Shown one piece after another: positions 34,974 through 44,440 of a stretch of 64,000 nt of DNA. Origin of the DNA: Alcaligenes sp. SORT26 (GTDB lineage: Bacteria > Pseudomonadota > Gammaproteobacteria > Burkholderiales > Burkholderiaceae_B); assembly GCF_017377875.1 (NCBI RefSeq), contig NZ_CP070975.1:2976001-3040000 (forward strand). Reading direction: 5' to 3'. A model generated the notes under the pieces. It was not told where the DNA came from. It saw only the letters and a list, made by a program, of their open reading frames with translations, and did no database searches. Within the stretch, counting starts at the first letter, position 1, and every line of letters starts with the position of its first letter. Made by a program: the position numbers and the translations under genes.

Positions 34974-36196
34974 GCTCTGTGCAATGTCAGGAAGAGATCG
35001 CGCTGGCCCAGCGCGTGTTGGGAGCGAAAGCATCAGCCACCAAGGAGATGACGCGTCTGGCAAATCAAATGAGGCAACAGGGGCAGTCAGTCATCACCCT
35101 TAGTCAGGGCGAGCCGGATTTTGCGACTCCCGAGCATGTGCGTCAGGCGGCCAAAGAAGCGATTGATCGCAATGAGTCCCGCTATACCGAAGTGGCAGGT
35201 ACCTTGACCTTGCGTGAGGCGGTGGTGCGCAAGTTCGAGCGTGACAATGGCCTGCATTTCAGTCCGGATCAAATCCAGGTCGGTTGCGGGGCCAAGCAAG
35301 CTTTGTACAACGCATTGCAGGCCACGGTGCAGGAAGGCGATGAGGTCATCATTCCTACCCCCGCCTGGGTGTCTTACCCCGAAATGGTGTTACTGGCGGG
35401 TGGGCAGCCGGTTATTGTGCGTTGCAGTGCACAAGGCGGTTTCAAGTTACAAGCAGATCAGCTTGAACGCGCTATCACCCCCCGCACCAAATGGCTGATG
35501 CTCAATTCGCCATCGAACCCCAGCGGCGCGGTGTATTCGCGTCAGGAACTGGAGGCGCTGGAGCAGGTGTTGTTACGTCACCCGCAGGTATGGGTGATGG
35601 CTGATGATGTGTACGAGAAGATTCGTTATAGCGATGAGCCTTTTGCCACGCCTGCAGCCTTGTCCCCGCAGATGGCGGCCCGCACGTTGACTATCAATGG
35701 CGTCTCCAAGGCTTATGCGATGACAGGTTGGCGGGTTGGGTTTGCAGCAGGTCCGCTGCACTTGATCAAGGCCATGAATCTGGTGCAGTCGCAGGCAACC
35801 TCTCATACCAGCTCCATCAGCCAGGCCGCAGCAGTTGCAGCACTCGATGGCCCAATGGATTTTCTGCCCGAATTCGTGGAAGCGTTCCGACGCCGCCGAG
35901 ACAGGGTTGTGGCAGCGCTCAATGCCATGCCGGGTATTGAATGTGATTTGCCCATGGGGGCGTTTTATGTATTCCCCAGTTGCCAAGGTGTATTGGGTTT
36001 GCGTGATCCAGCAGGTCAGTTGATCAGCACAGACAAGGACTTGTGCATGTATTTTCTGCGCAGCGTAGGGGTGGCGGTGGTGCCCGGTTCGGCATTCGAG
36101 CTACCCGGCCACTTCCGGGTGTCCTATGCCTCCAGCGATCAGGAGCTGGAAGAAGCGATGAGCCGTATTGCTCAAGCCATTGCTCGATTGAGCTAG
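34961..36196 (+). CDS. Aspartate-type aminotransferase, probable phosphonoalanine aminotransferase
   Basis: This 411-residue fold-type I aminotransferase has ITLSQGEPDFATPEHVRQA, the PLP-phosphate region GCGAKQALYN, NSPSNPSGAVYS, the PLP-lysine in NGVSKAYAMTGWRVGF and the substrate arginine in GHFRVSYA. By itself it would be called AspC-like. Its position between a phosphonate-type importer and phosphonopyruvate hydrolase argues that it converts L-phosphonoalanine plus an acceptor keto-acid to phosphonopyruvate, as PalB does in Variovorax (from memory). The start at 34961 overlaps the permease; ATG 34970 is also possible. Confidence 0.87.
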   Translation: MDTMSSVQCQEEIALAQRVLGAKASATKEMTRLANQMRQQGQSVITLSQGEPDFATPEHVRQAAKEAIDRNESRYTEVAGTLTLREAVVRKFERDNGLHFSPDQIQVGCGAKQALYNALQATVQEGDEVIIPTPAWVSYPEMVLLAGGQPVIVRCSAQGGFKLQADQLERAITPRTKWLMLNSPSNPSGAVYSRQELEALEQVLLRHPQVWVMADDVYEKIRYSDEPFATPAALSPQMAARTLTINGVSKAYAMTGWRVGFAAGPLHLIKAMNLVQSQATSHTSSISQAAAVAALDGPMDFLPEFVEAFRRRRDRVVAALNAMPGIECDLPMGAFYVFPSCQGVLGLRDPAGQLISTDKDLCMYFLRSVGVAVVPGSAFELPGHFRVSYASSDQELEEAMSRIAQAIARLS

Positions 36197-36216
36197 TCCC
36201 CTTAAGGAGAATTAGT

Positions 36217-37095
36217 ATGAGTAGTAAAAAAAATCAGGTATTGAGACAGGCCTTCTCCCAAGGGCGGTTGATGACGGCGATGGCCGCCCATAACCCGCTG
36301 TCTGCACGCTTGGCTCAGGATGCCGGTTTCGGGGCAATTTGGGGCAGCGGTTTCGAGTTGTCCGCCAGTTATGCGGTGCCTGATGCCAATATCTTGTCGA
36401 TGGGAACGCATCTGGAGATGATGCGGGCGATTGCCTCGACCGTCGATATTCCTCTGATCGCTGATATTGATACCGGCTTTGGTAATGCGGTGAATGTCAG
36501 CTATGTCATACCTCTGTACGAGGCGGCAGGTGCCAGTGCAATTGTGATGGAGGATAAAACCTTCCCGAAAGATACCAGCCTGCGGACTGACGGGCGTCAG
36601 GAACTGGTACGCATTGAAGAGTTTCAGGGCAAGATTGAAGCGGCCTGTGCAGCACGTCGTGACCCTGATTTTCTGATCATTGCGCGGGTCGAAGCCTTGA
36701 TCGCTGGCTTGGGTCAGCAGGAGGCCTTAAAGCGTGGGCTGGCGTACGAGCAAGCGGGCGCGGATGCTATTTTGATTCACTCCAAACAAGCCACGCCTGA
36801 ACAGATTCTGTCTTTTGTGCAGGCCTGGACGGGTAAGGTGCCGTTGGTGCTGGTACCAACGGCATACCCCCAATTGACCGAGGCTGATATTGCACAACTG
36901 GGCAAAGTGGGCGTGGTGATCTACGGCAATCATGCAATTCGTGCGGCCGTTGGTGCGATGCAGGCGGTATTTGCCAAAATTCGCCAGGATGGCGGTATTC
37001 AGAACGTGGATGCCGATCTGCCCGCCGTCAAGACCATTATTGGTCTTCAAGGCGACGCCCATATGCGGCAGATCGAGGCTCGATTCCTGCGCTAG
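36217..37095 (+). CDS. palA: Phosphonopyruvate hydrolase (PEP mutase/isocitrate lyase superfamily)
   Basis: This 292-residue enzyme breaks the carbon-phosphorus bond of phosphonopyruvate to pyruvate and phosphate. It has the superfamily metal/substrate residues in ADIDTGFGN (D83, D85) and the gating loop MEDKTFPKDTSL (residues 111-122). PEP mutases have Asn in that loop, whereas Thr-Ser here is the hydrolase form, as I recall from Variovorax sp. Pal2 PalA, which is about the same length. It follows the aminotransferase by 20 bases behind a TAAGGAG ribosome site and closes the operon. Confidence 0.87.
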   Translation: MSSKKNQVLRQAFSQGRLMTAMAAHNPLSARLAQDAGFGAIWGSGFELSASYAVPDANILSMGTHLEMMRAIASTVDIPLIADIDTGFGNAVNVSYVIPLYEAAGASAIVMEDKTFPKDTSLRTDGRQELVRIEEFQGKIEAACAARRDPDFLIIARVEALIAGLGQQEALKRGLAYEQAGADAILIHSKQATPEQILSFVQAWTGKVPLVLVPTAYPQLTEADIAQLGKVGVVIYGNHAIRAAVGAMQAVFAKIRQDGGIQNVDADLPAVKTIIGLQGDAHMRQIEARFLR

Positions 37096-37116
37096 AGCCA
37101 GCAGCGCTCGGCTCCG

Positions 37117-37122
37117 TATAAT
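37117..37122 (+). promoter_or_regulatory. Possible -10 box upstream of cobW-type gene
   Basis: A perfect TATAAT lies 33 bases before the chosen start codon. No clear -35 match sits at 16-18 bases upstream. If used, transcription would begin near 37129, which disfavours the in-frame ATG at 37128 as the true start. Confidence 0.35.
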
Positions 37123-37154
37123 AGCTGATGGCCCGATGGCGGGCCTTTAGCCGG

Positions 37155-38474
<1,320 letters not shown>

Positions 38475-38483
38475 GACTCGATG

Positions 38484-38560
38484 GGTCCGGGCCTCTCTTG
38501 GCCGGATTTTCTTTAGTCCTTGAGTCCGAGCCTTTCTTGATCGGATTTTCTTGAGTCGCC
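38484..38560 (+). repeat. 39-bp imperfect tandem duplication of a terminator-like hairpin
   Basis: Two copies with a 39-base period share GTCCG-GCCT-TCTTG-CGGATTTTCTT. Each can fold TCCGG/CCGGA or TCCGA/TCGGA followed by ATTTTCTT, resembling tandem weak terminators. They lie just after the cobW-type stop. Confidence 0.6.
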
Positions 38561-38639
38561 GGGAGCTTGATGGAGCATTGTCCCTTCGTCATCCGAACAG
38601 GCTATCCACCGCTACGATAGACAGCTCCTCAAACCGAAA

Positions 38640-38663
38640 AAAAGGACGCCGAAGCGTCCTTTT
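38640..38663. terminator. Bidirectional Rho-independent terminator
   Basis: A 10-bp perfect stem (AAAAGGACGC / GCGTCCTTTT) around CGAA is flanked by an A-run on its left, so it has a T-tract in both directions. It separates the convergent cobW-type and Bug genes. Confidence 0.85.
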
Positions 38664-38686
38664 CAAAGCCTTTGGGCTAACAGGGT

Positions 38687-39664
38687 TTATTGGGGCTCTA
38701 CGCCCACTTTCTTGAATAGTGCGGCCCACTGGGGCACTTGTTGTTCCACCTTGGCCTGCAAGGCGGCCGGGTTGGCTTCTTTGTCCATGACCGTCGCTCC
38801 CAATGTAGCCATACGGCTTTGGAAGTCTTTGTCGGCCATGCCGGTTTGCAGCGCTTTCACCAAGGTATCGACGACAGGCTGAGGCGTATCTTTGGGTGCC
38901 CACATACCGTGCCAGATCCCGACTTCAAAGTCTTTGAAACCGGATTCCTGCATGGTGGGGACGTCCGGGAAGGTAGGCACACGTTCCGGGCTGGTGACGG
39001 CATACACCTTGACCTTGCCAGACTTGATCTGCTGGGTGGTATTGGTGGTTTGGTCGCACATGATGTCCACCTGCTTGCCCATCAAGTCCGCAATGGCGGG
39101 GGCGGTGCCTTTATACGGCACGGTCAGCAGCTCGATACCCAGGGCTTCGGTAAACATGGTCCCGCACAAGTGGCTGGCGGCGCCAATCCCGGCATTGGCC
39201 AGGGAGACTTTGTCCTGATTGTCTTTCAGATACTGCACCAGCTCCTGGATGTTGTTGGGCGGGAAGTCCTCGCGGGCAATGATGGTCATGGGGACGTCCA
39301 CCACCAGCCCTATGGGCGACATGCCGTTGATGGCGTCGTAGCCCGGTTTTTTGTATAGCGACGGTGCAGTAGAAAAGCCGATATGCATCAGCAAAATGTT
39401 GTAGCCGTCCGGCTTGGCACGGGCGACCTGGGCGGTACCGATGGAGCCACCTGCCCCGCCTTTGTTCTCGACCACGATGGTTTCACCCAGAACTGGGCGC
39501 ATGGCTTCGGCCAGAGCGCGTGCCACGTTGTCCGTGGGGCCGCCCGCCGCAAAAGGCACCACCATATTGATGGGGTGGTCCGGATAACCCGCTGCCTGTG
39601 CGGTGACCGAGCAGGCTAAAGCCGCGCCCAGACTGACAAACAGCTTGTTTAATGCAACAGCCAT
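38687..39664 (-). CDS. Bug/TctC family periplasmic receptor
   Basis: This 325-residue solute receptor has a signal peptide (MAVALNKLFVSLGAALACSV, ending near AQA) and the Bug features YPDHPINMVVPFAAGGPTDN, VVENKGGAGGSIG and CDQTTNTTQQIKSGK. The C terminus (LQAKVEQQVPQWAALFKK) is typical. It is a single-gene unit without TctAB permeases nearby, as is common for the greatly expanded Bug family in Bordetella relatives. The ligand is unknown, probably a small carboxylate. Confidence 0.92.
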   Translation of the reverse strand: MAVALNKLFVSLGAALACSVTAQAAGYPDHPINMVVPFAAGGPTDNVARALAEAMRPVLGETIVVENKGGAGGSIGTAQVARAKPDGYNILLMHIGFSTAPSLYKKPGYDAINGMSPIGLVVDVPMTIIAREDFPPNNIQELVQYLKDNQDKVSLANAGIGAASHLCGTMFTEALGIELLTVPYKGTAPAIADLMGKQVDIMCDQTTNTTQQIKSGKVKVYAVTSPERVPTFPDVPTMQESGFKDFEVGIWHGMWAPKDTPQPVVDTLVKALQTGMADKDFQSRMATLGATVMDKEANPAALQAKVEQQVPQWAALFKKVGVEPQ

Positions 39665-39885
39665 AATGCCTCCTTGATAAGGATTGCTTATTCTTGTGGG
39701 AGATACTTGGGTCCGGTCGCTCGGTGTTGCGAAGCGTTGCAGGAGTGGCTTTATTCTACTGAGGGTAGACGCGTTTCTTTTTCAGGTCTAACCCTAGTAA
39801 GGGGCCTAAATGGACTAGGGGAATATACGGGGGCGGAAGGGGTAGCAAACCGTAGCCAGAGGCCACGGTTTGCCGGAGTGCAGGT

Positions 39886-41409
39886 TCAGGCAGCGGTCGG
39901 TTTGTGTAGGACCGGCGTCAGGTAAGCGATGATGGAGACCGTCAGTGCTGCCGTGGCGATCAGGCCGCAGAAGATCATCAGGCCCTGATCCAGACCCAGA
40001 TGGTCGGCCAGCCAGCCCAGCCCCAGAATGGGCAGAATCGCGCCCAGATAGCCGGTAATCAGGTAGGTAGACGTCAGGCCAGCACGCTGATGCGGGGGTG
40101 AGACGCGCTGCACAATGGACATGCCACCGTACATGCACAGGCCATGACCAAAGGCGGTCAGCAGTACGCATAAAATGAACAGCAACGAAGAGCTGGCCCA
40201 CAGATTGACCAGCAAGGCGATGCAGGCCAGGGTGAAGGACAGCAGCCCCACAATGACGCTGCGCTTGGCAGGCCAGCGGCGAATCAGCAACTGAAAGCCC
40301 GAGGACATGAACAAGATGATCCCGATGGACAAGCCACTGGTGGCTGGGCCGTGCCAGGGCACCATTTGCGCCATGAAGCTGGGTGCCAGAGAGGCAAACA
40401 GGCTGAACATGGCAAAGGCGCAACAGGCGGACAAACAGCCAATCAAATAGGGGCGACGCAGATGGGTGGCAGGTAGCGTCAGGCGGGGCATCCAGGTACG
40501 CCAGCTACTCTTTTCCTGCGGAACGGGCTGCTTGCTGGCGATGGGTTTGATCTGAAACAGTGCGTAGATGGCCAGCACGCCCAGCGCCATGGACGGGATG
40601 TAGCTGGAGAACAGCGGGTTCGGTATCCACTGTGCAATCAGGCCGCCTACGACCGGGCCCAGACCAAAGCCAAAGGCCAGCATCAGCGAGGTGGTGGCGG
40701 CGGCTCGTTGTACATCCCCGCCCCGGTTGAATTGCCCCAGGCCGATGGAGGCCGAGGTCACAATCATGCTGGAGGCCATCCCGATCATGATGCGGCTGAA
40801 CAGGAAGCTGCCCACGTCCCAGGCAAAGGCGGACAGGGTCACCCCGCTGGTGACCAGAATCAGGCCTGTGCGCAGTACGGGCATGAAGCCTTTCAGATCG
40901 CTCAGGCGGCCCAGGAACAGCAGGCCCGTCAAACCAGCGGCCATATAGGCGACGTAGAGCTGGGTGATATGGCTGGCGTTCAGATCCCAGCGGTCCTGGT
41001 ACAGCGGGTACAAGGGGCTGGCCAAGGCCGTGCCCATCACCCCGATACACATGGCGATACTGATCCAGACGTAGGGGTCCCACTGGCTTTTCTTGCCTGC
41101 CGGGCGTGCTGCCGCAGGCTTGTCAGCCGCGGCCTGCTGGGCAGGATGGTTCAGGCATTGTTCGATCCGCGCCTTTTGCAAGGTCTGGGCGGGGGCGCTG
41201 GCATGGAAGTCCTTGCAGCTTTGCGAGTCCCGCCAGCTTTCATGCAGAACCCACTGCCCGGGGGGCTGGTCTTTGCGCAATACATCAAAACGCAGACAGG
41301 ACGGCTTGGCTCGCGCTTGTTCAGTCAGCGAGTTGATGTAGGCGTCCTGCGCCTGAGAGTCCAAATCGGAGAATTGGTAGTGTGTAGTGCGAAAGTACGT
41401 ATCGCCCAT
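39886..41409 (-). CDS. MFS transporter with N-terminal ABM-like domain
   Basis: This 507-residue protein combines a soluble N-terminal domain (about residues 6-92) with a 12-helix major facilitator. The soluble part (AQDAYINSLTEQARAKPSCL, then WVLHESWRDSQSCKDFHAS) has the pattern of antibiotic-biosynthesis-monooxygenase (dimeric alpha-beta barrel) proteins. A short Ala/Lys-rich linker leads to WDPYVWISIAMCIGVMGTALASP. The MFS part has FLGRLSDLKGF (loop 2-3 motif) and resembles drug/arabinose-type exporters. The fusion is unusual; the soluble domain may detoxify or sense the exported molecule. It appears to be transcribed alone. Confidence 0.85.
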   Translation of the reverse strand: MGDTYFRTTHYQFSDLDSQAQDAYINSLTEQARAKPSCLRFDVLRKDQPPGQWVLHESWRDSQSCKDFHASAPAQTLQKARIEQCLNHPAQQAAADKPAAARPAGKKSQWDPYVWISIAMCIGVMGTALASPLYPLYQDRWDLNASHITQLYVAYMAAGLTGLLFLGRLSDLKGFMPVLRTGLILVTSGVTLSAFAWDVGSFLFSRIMIGMASSMIVTSASIGLGQFNRGGDVQRAAATTSLMLAFGFGLGPVVGGLIAQWIPNPLFSSYIPSMALGVLAIYALFQIKPIASKQPVPQEKSSWRTWMPRLTLPATHLRRPYLIGCLSACCAFAMFSLFASLAPSFMAQMVPWHGPATSGLSIGIILFMSSGFQLLIRRWPAKRSVIVGLLSFTLACIALLVNLWASSSLLFILCVLLTAFGHGLCMYGGMSIVQRVSPPHQRAGLTSTYLITGYLGAILPILGLGWLADHLGLDQGLMIFCGLIATAALTVSIIAYLTPVLHKPTAA

Positions 41410-41493
41410 GCGGCGGAATCCTTGACAGCGAAATCATTCGGGACCATCAAGGATACTCTTTCGTGCCTGCACTGACATGGCAATTCGTTGACA

Positions 41494-42195
41494 CTAGGCT
41501 GGCTGGCGTAAATCCAGATGTATATCAGCCACACGCAAAATTTCAGCCTCGTGATCCGGGTCGCGCCAGGCATCCTGGCAGGCCATCTGATGCCAGCGCT
41601 GCATGGCGGGCAGTTCCAGCAAGCGGTTCATGTAGTCCTGACAGGCTTCGTCCAGCTTCAGGCCATAGGTTTGCAGGCGAAATACGACGGGGGCGTAAAA
41701 GGCATCGACCGCACTGAATCGCTCTCCGGCCAGGAAGGGACCGCCAAAACGGCTCAGGCCTTCTTGCCAGATCGTTTGCAGACGTTCCAGTTCGCCTTGC
41801 AGACGCATATCGTGCTGATGGTGGTGGGCACGCAGGGCTACAGCAAAGGGACACAGGTTGCGCAGGTAGGAAAAGTTGGCGTGCATTTCCGCGCTGGCGC
41901 TGCGGGCCCAGGCGCGTGCCAGGGGATCGATGGGCCAGACACCAGGGTGCTGTTCGGCCAGATATTCGGCAATGGCCAGGCTGTCCCAGATAATTTGCCC
42001 ATTGGTATGCAGAACAGGAACCTGCCCGGACGGGGCCATCTCGTGAAAGGCCAGGGTGCTGAACGGGGGGCCAAAGTTGAACCAGCGTACGTCAAAATCT
42101 ATGCCCAAGTGACTCATCAGTAACCAGGGGCGCAAGGACCAGGATGAGTAATGAGGATTGCCCAGAATCAGGGTATAGCTCTTGGAAGGTTTCAT
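41494..42195 (-). CDS. Glutathione S-transferase family protein
   Basis: This 233-residue protein has the N-terminal thioredoxin-like domain starting LILGNPHYSSWSLRPWLLMS, with a catalytic-region Ser, followed by the cis-Pro segment GQVPVLHTNGQIIWDSLAIAEYL (start about residue 57) and a helical C-terminal domain with RFSAVDAFYAPV. It would conjugate glutathione to electrophiles or act as an isomerase. It is isolated between the MFS fusion and the 5'-nucleotidase, so context adds little. Confidence 0.9.
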   Translation of the reverse strand: MKPSKSYTLILGNPHYSSWSLRPWLLMSHLGIDFDVRWFNFGPPFSTLAFHEMAPSGQVPVLHTNGQIIWDSLAIAEYLAEQHPGVWPIDPLARAWARSASAEMHANFSYLRNLCPFAVALRAHHHQHDMRLQGELERLQTIWQEGLSRFGGPFLAGERFSAVDAFYAPVVFRLQTYGLKLDEACQDYMNRLLELPAMQRWHQMACQDAWRDPDHEAEILRVADIHLDLRQPA

Positions 42196-42318
42196 GGTGG
42201 CAAGATTTCACGAAGGGGATGGTGCTTGCACTTTAGTAGGCTTTGTTCTGCTTGGGTAGTAGCAGAATCGGCTTGTCCTTTTGGTATGCTGTTTTTTTGC
42301 TGATTTGTGGAGCAGTCC

Positions 42319-43314
42319 ATGGCGTATGACCTGGAAAAAAGACTGGTAATTGGGCTGGCTTCCAGCGCCCTGTTTGACCTGAGCCAGTCCCATCAGGTCT
42401 TTCTGGAGCAAGGCGAGGCCGCTTACCGCGATTATCAGTTGGCGCGTGAACACGAGCCTTTGAAGCCCGGCGTGGCGTTTTCCTTTATCCGGCGTTTGCT
42501 GGCCTTGAATGATCTGTCGCCTGACGATCCCTTGGTGGAGGTGGTGCTGCTCTCGCGGAACGATCCCAATACGGGACTGCGGGTGATGAATTCCATCCAG
42601 CATCACGATCTGGACATTACGCGGGCGGTATTTCTGCAAGGGGGCGACCCTAGTCCCTATATTCAGCCCCTGTCGATCAGCCTGTTTTTATCGGCCAATC
42701 AGGACGATGTGCACCGGGCGGTACAGCAAGGCTATCCCGCGGGCCAGGTTCTGAACTCCTCTTACGAGGACGCCTATGACGACCAGCCTATCCGCGTGGC
42801 CTTCGACTTTGACGGGGTGATTGCGGACGACGAGTCCGAGCGTGTGTACCAGCAGGAAGGCGGCTTGCCCGCATTTTTCGAGCATGAAGTGCGTTTGGTG
42901 CAAAAGCCGCACAATCCGGGCCTGTTGCAGGCGTTTTTGAAGAAATTGGCGCATATTCAGACCGTGGAGCAGCAGCACCGCACAAACAATGCTGATTACA
43001 CCCCTCGCCTGCGGATTTCGATTGTGACAGCGCGCAATGCACCGGCCCACGAGCGCGTCATCAACACCATGCGCAGTTGGGGTATTGAAGTGAATGAGGC
43101 TTTTTTCCTGGGTGGAATTGAAAAGCGGCGGGTGCTGGAGGTCTTGCAGCCGCATATTTTCTTTGATGATCAGACCACGCACTTGATCCCGACCGCGCAG
43201 ACCTTACCCTCTGTGCATATCCCGTTCGGGGTGGTCAACCATCCACAGGTGAAAGTGGTGGAGCCGGAGAAAAAGAAGAGTCGGAAACAGGAGCAGCGGA
43301 AATCCAAGCCGTAG
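42319..43314 (+). CDS. Cytosolic 5'-nucleotidase (cN-I-like family)
   Basis: This 331-residue protein belongs to the bacterial 5'-nucleotidase family related to animal cytosolic nucleotidase I. The HAD-type nucleophile motif VAFDFDGVIADDESE is near residue 156, the threonine motif in ISIVTARNAP follows, and the acidic motif is HIFFDDQTTH. The N-terminal half (LFDLSQSHQVFLEQGE, LLSRNDPNTGLRV) is also conserved in this family. It dephosphorylates nucleoside monophosphates. The ATG at 42319 is chosen because GGAG lies six bases upstream; a GTG four codons earlier is possible. Confidence 0.88.
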   Translation: MAYDLEKRLVIGLASSALFDLSQSHQVFLEQGEAAYRDYQLAREHEPLKPGVAFSFIRRLLALNDLSPDDPLVEVVLLSRNDPNTGLRVMNSIQHHDLDITRAVFLQGGDPSPYIQPLSISLFLSANQDDVHRAVQQGYPAGQVLNSSYEDAYDDQPIRVAFDFDGVIADDESERVYQQEGGLPAFFEHEVRLVQKPHNPGLLQAFLKKLAHIQTVEQQHRTNNADYTPRLRISIVTARNAPAHERVINTMRSWGIEVNEAFFLGGIEKRRVLEVLQPHIFFDDQTTHLIPTAQTLPSVHIPFGVVNHPQVKVVEPEKKKSRKQEQRKSKP

Positions 43315-43392
43315 ATAGGGGGCTGTGATCGGCTAGTGCGGCTGCAGCGGGCATAGTGCCAAGTGCATTCGGTTGTAAAGCCGCCCAAGACG

Positions 43393-43426
43393 AAGCCGCG
43401 AGCTGATGCTGGATCAGGCGCGGCTT
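43393..43426. terminator. Possible hairpin between convergent genes
   Basis: An 8-bp stem (AAGCCGCG / CGCGGCTT) with an 18-base loop lies between the nucleotidase and IclR genes. There is no good T-run, so function as a terminator is uncertain. The rest of this 134-base gap shows nothing recognisable. Confidence 0.4.
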
Positions 43427-43448
43427 GGTTCTTGTGGGCATCCAGTCC

Positions 43449-44189
43449 TCAGACTTGAGTCAGGGCTCGGCTAACGGCGCGGGCAGCGGGCTGGATCAGG
43501 CTGGCTAGCGCCTCGGGGTTGATGGCTTCAAAACGCTCCAGGCTACCCAGCAAGGTCAGGCTGCCGAAGATACGCTTGGCATCGTCAAAAATGGGTGCGG
43601 AGATGCCGCCTATGCCCGGGTTGATCTGCTCTTTGGTGATGCAATAGCCCGCACGGCGCAGCTCCTGCATATGGGCGGAAAAAGTTGGCCAATCCTTGCC
43701 CAGGCGCTGCACATAGTCCACTTCCTGATTTTTCTCGTACAGGCGGCGCAGATGGCGAGTCGGCAGGTAGGCGGTGACGATACGTGCCGTGGAACTGCGG
43801 AACATGTCCATCGTCCGACCTCGGCCAAACAGCAGCTCGAAGCGCTCCGGCCCGGTTTCCTGATGCGTGGTCAGGATGCGTTCGCCATACTGCTGGCCGA
43901 TCAATACATCCAGCCCGGTTTGCTCTACCAGCGAGCGCAACAGGGGGCGGCAGCGGCTGACCAACGGATCAAACTCGCGGATCAGTAAATCCATTTCTAT
44001 AAACCGTGGCCCGGGTGCATAGCCTTCTGGGCTGCGTATCAACAGGCCGCTATTGCATAGCTCTTTCAGATAGCGATAGGTGGTGGCGGGAGGGTAGCTC
44101 AGGCGGGTGCAGATGGTCTCCACATCCAGAACCGGCGTGTGTGCACCGTACAAGTCCAGAATTTGCAGCATGCGTCTTAGACTATTCAT
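43449..44189 (-). CDS. IclR family regulator
   Basis: This 246-residue protein has an N-terminal winged helix (LRRMLQILDLYGAHTPVLDVE / RLSYPPATTYRYLKELCNSG) and an IclR effector domain with the usual LLRSLVEQTGLDVLIG, RAGYCITKEQINPGIGGISAPI and SLTLLGSLERF segments. It is divergent from the sulfatase/Bug genes and probably controls them. Two inverted repeats in the shared region (44283-44298 and 44320-44345) are candidate targets. Confidence 0.9.
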   Translation of the reverse strand: MNSLRRMLQILDLYGAHTPVLDVETICTRLSYPPATTYRYLKELCNSGLLIRSPEGYAPGPRFIEMDLLIREFDPLVSRCRPLLRSLVEQTGLDVLIGQQYGERILTTHQETGPERFELLFGRGRTMDMFRSSTARIVTAYLPTRHLRRLYEKNQEVDYVQRLGKDWPTFSAHMQELRRAGYCITKEQINPGIGGISAPIFDDAKRIFGSLTLLGSLERFEAINPEALASLIQPAARAVSRALTQV

Positions 44190-44282
44190 GTGCCCTCGTA
44201 AAAACGGAGTTGTTGGTTCTCTATTCTAACCACGCTCTGGCTTGTCAGTGGGGCGCAACATCGGGCATTGGCCCGACCTACT

Positions 44283-44345
44283 GGTTTATACCTAAACCTT
44301 CGTATTATTCGGAAATTATTCTCAGACTGCGGTAATAATCTGAGA
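44283..44345. promoter_or_regulatory. Candidate IclR control region with two inverted repeats
   Basis: GGTTTA-TACC-TAAACC (44283-44298) and TCTCAGA-N12-TCTGAGA (44320-44345) lie in the roughly 250-base gap between the divergent IclR and sulfatase genes. Either could be the operator; the rest of the gap is AT-rich and holds no gene. Confidence 0.45.
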
Positions 44346-44440
44346 CATAGACAGCTTCATCGTGCATTTTTTGCATATGAACGTTCCCTTTTTGCAGTCG
44401 GGCCATGCTCTTGCCTTGCCCGGCGTTTTTCGAGGCGGAC

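Noticed and set aside
37128-37154. ATG at 37128 as the CobW start
   Set aside because: A TATAAT box ends six bases upstream, which would put the transcription start at or after this codon, and no ribosome site precedes it.
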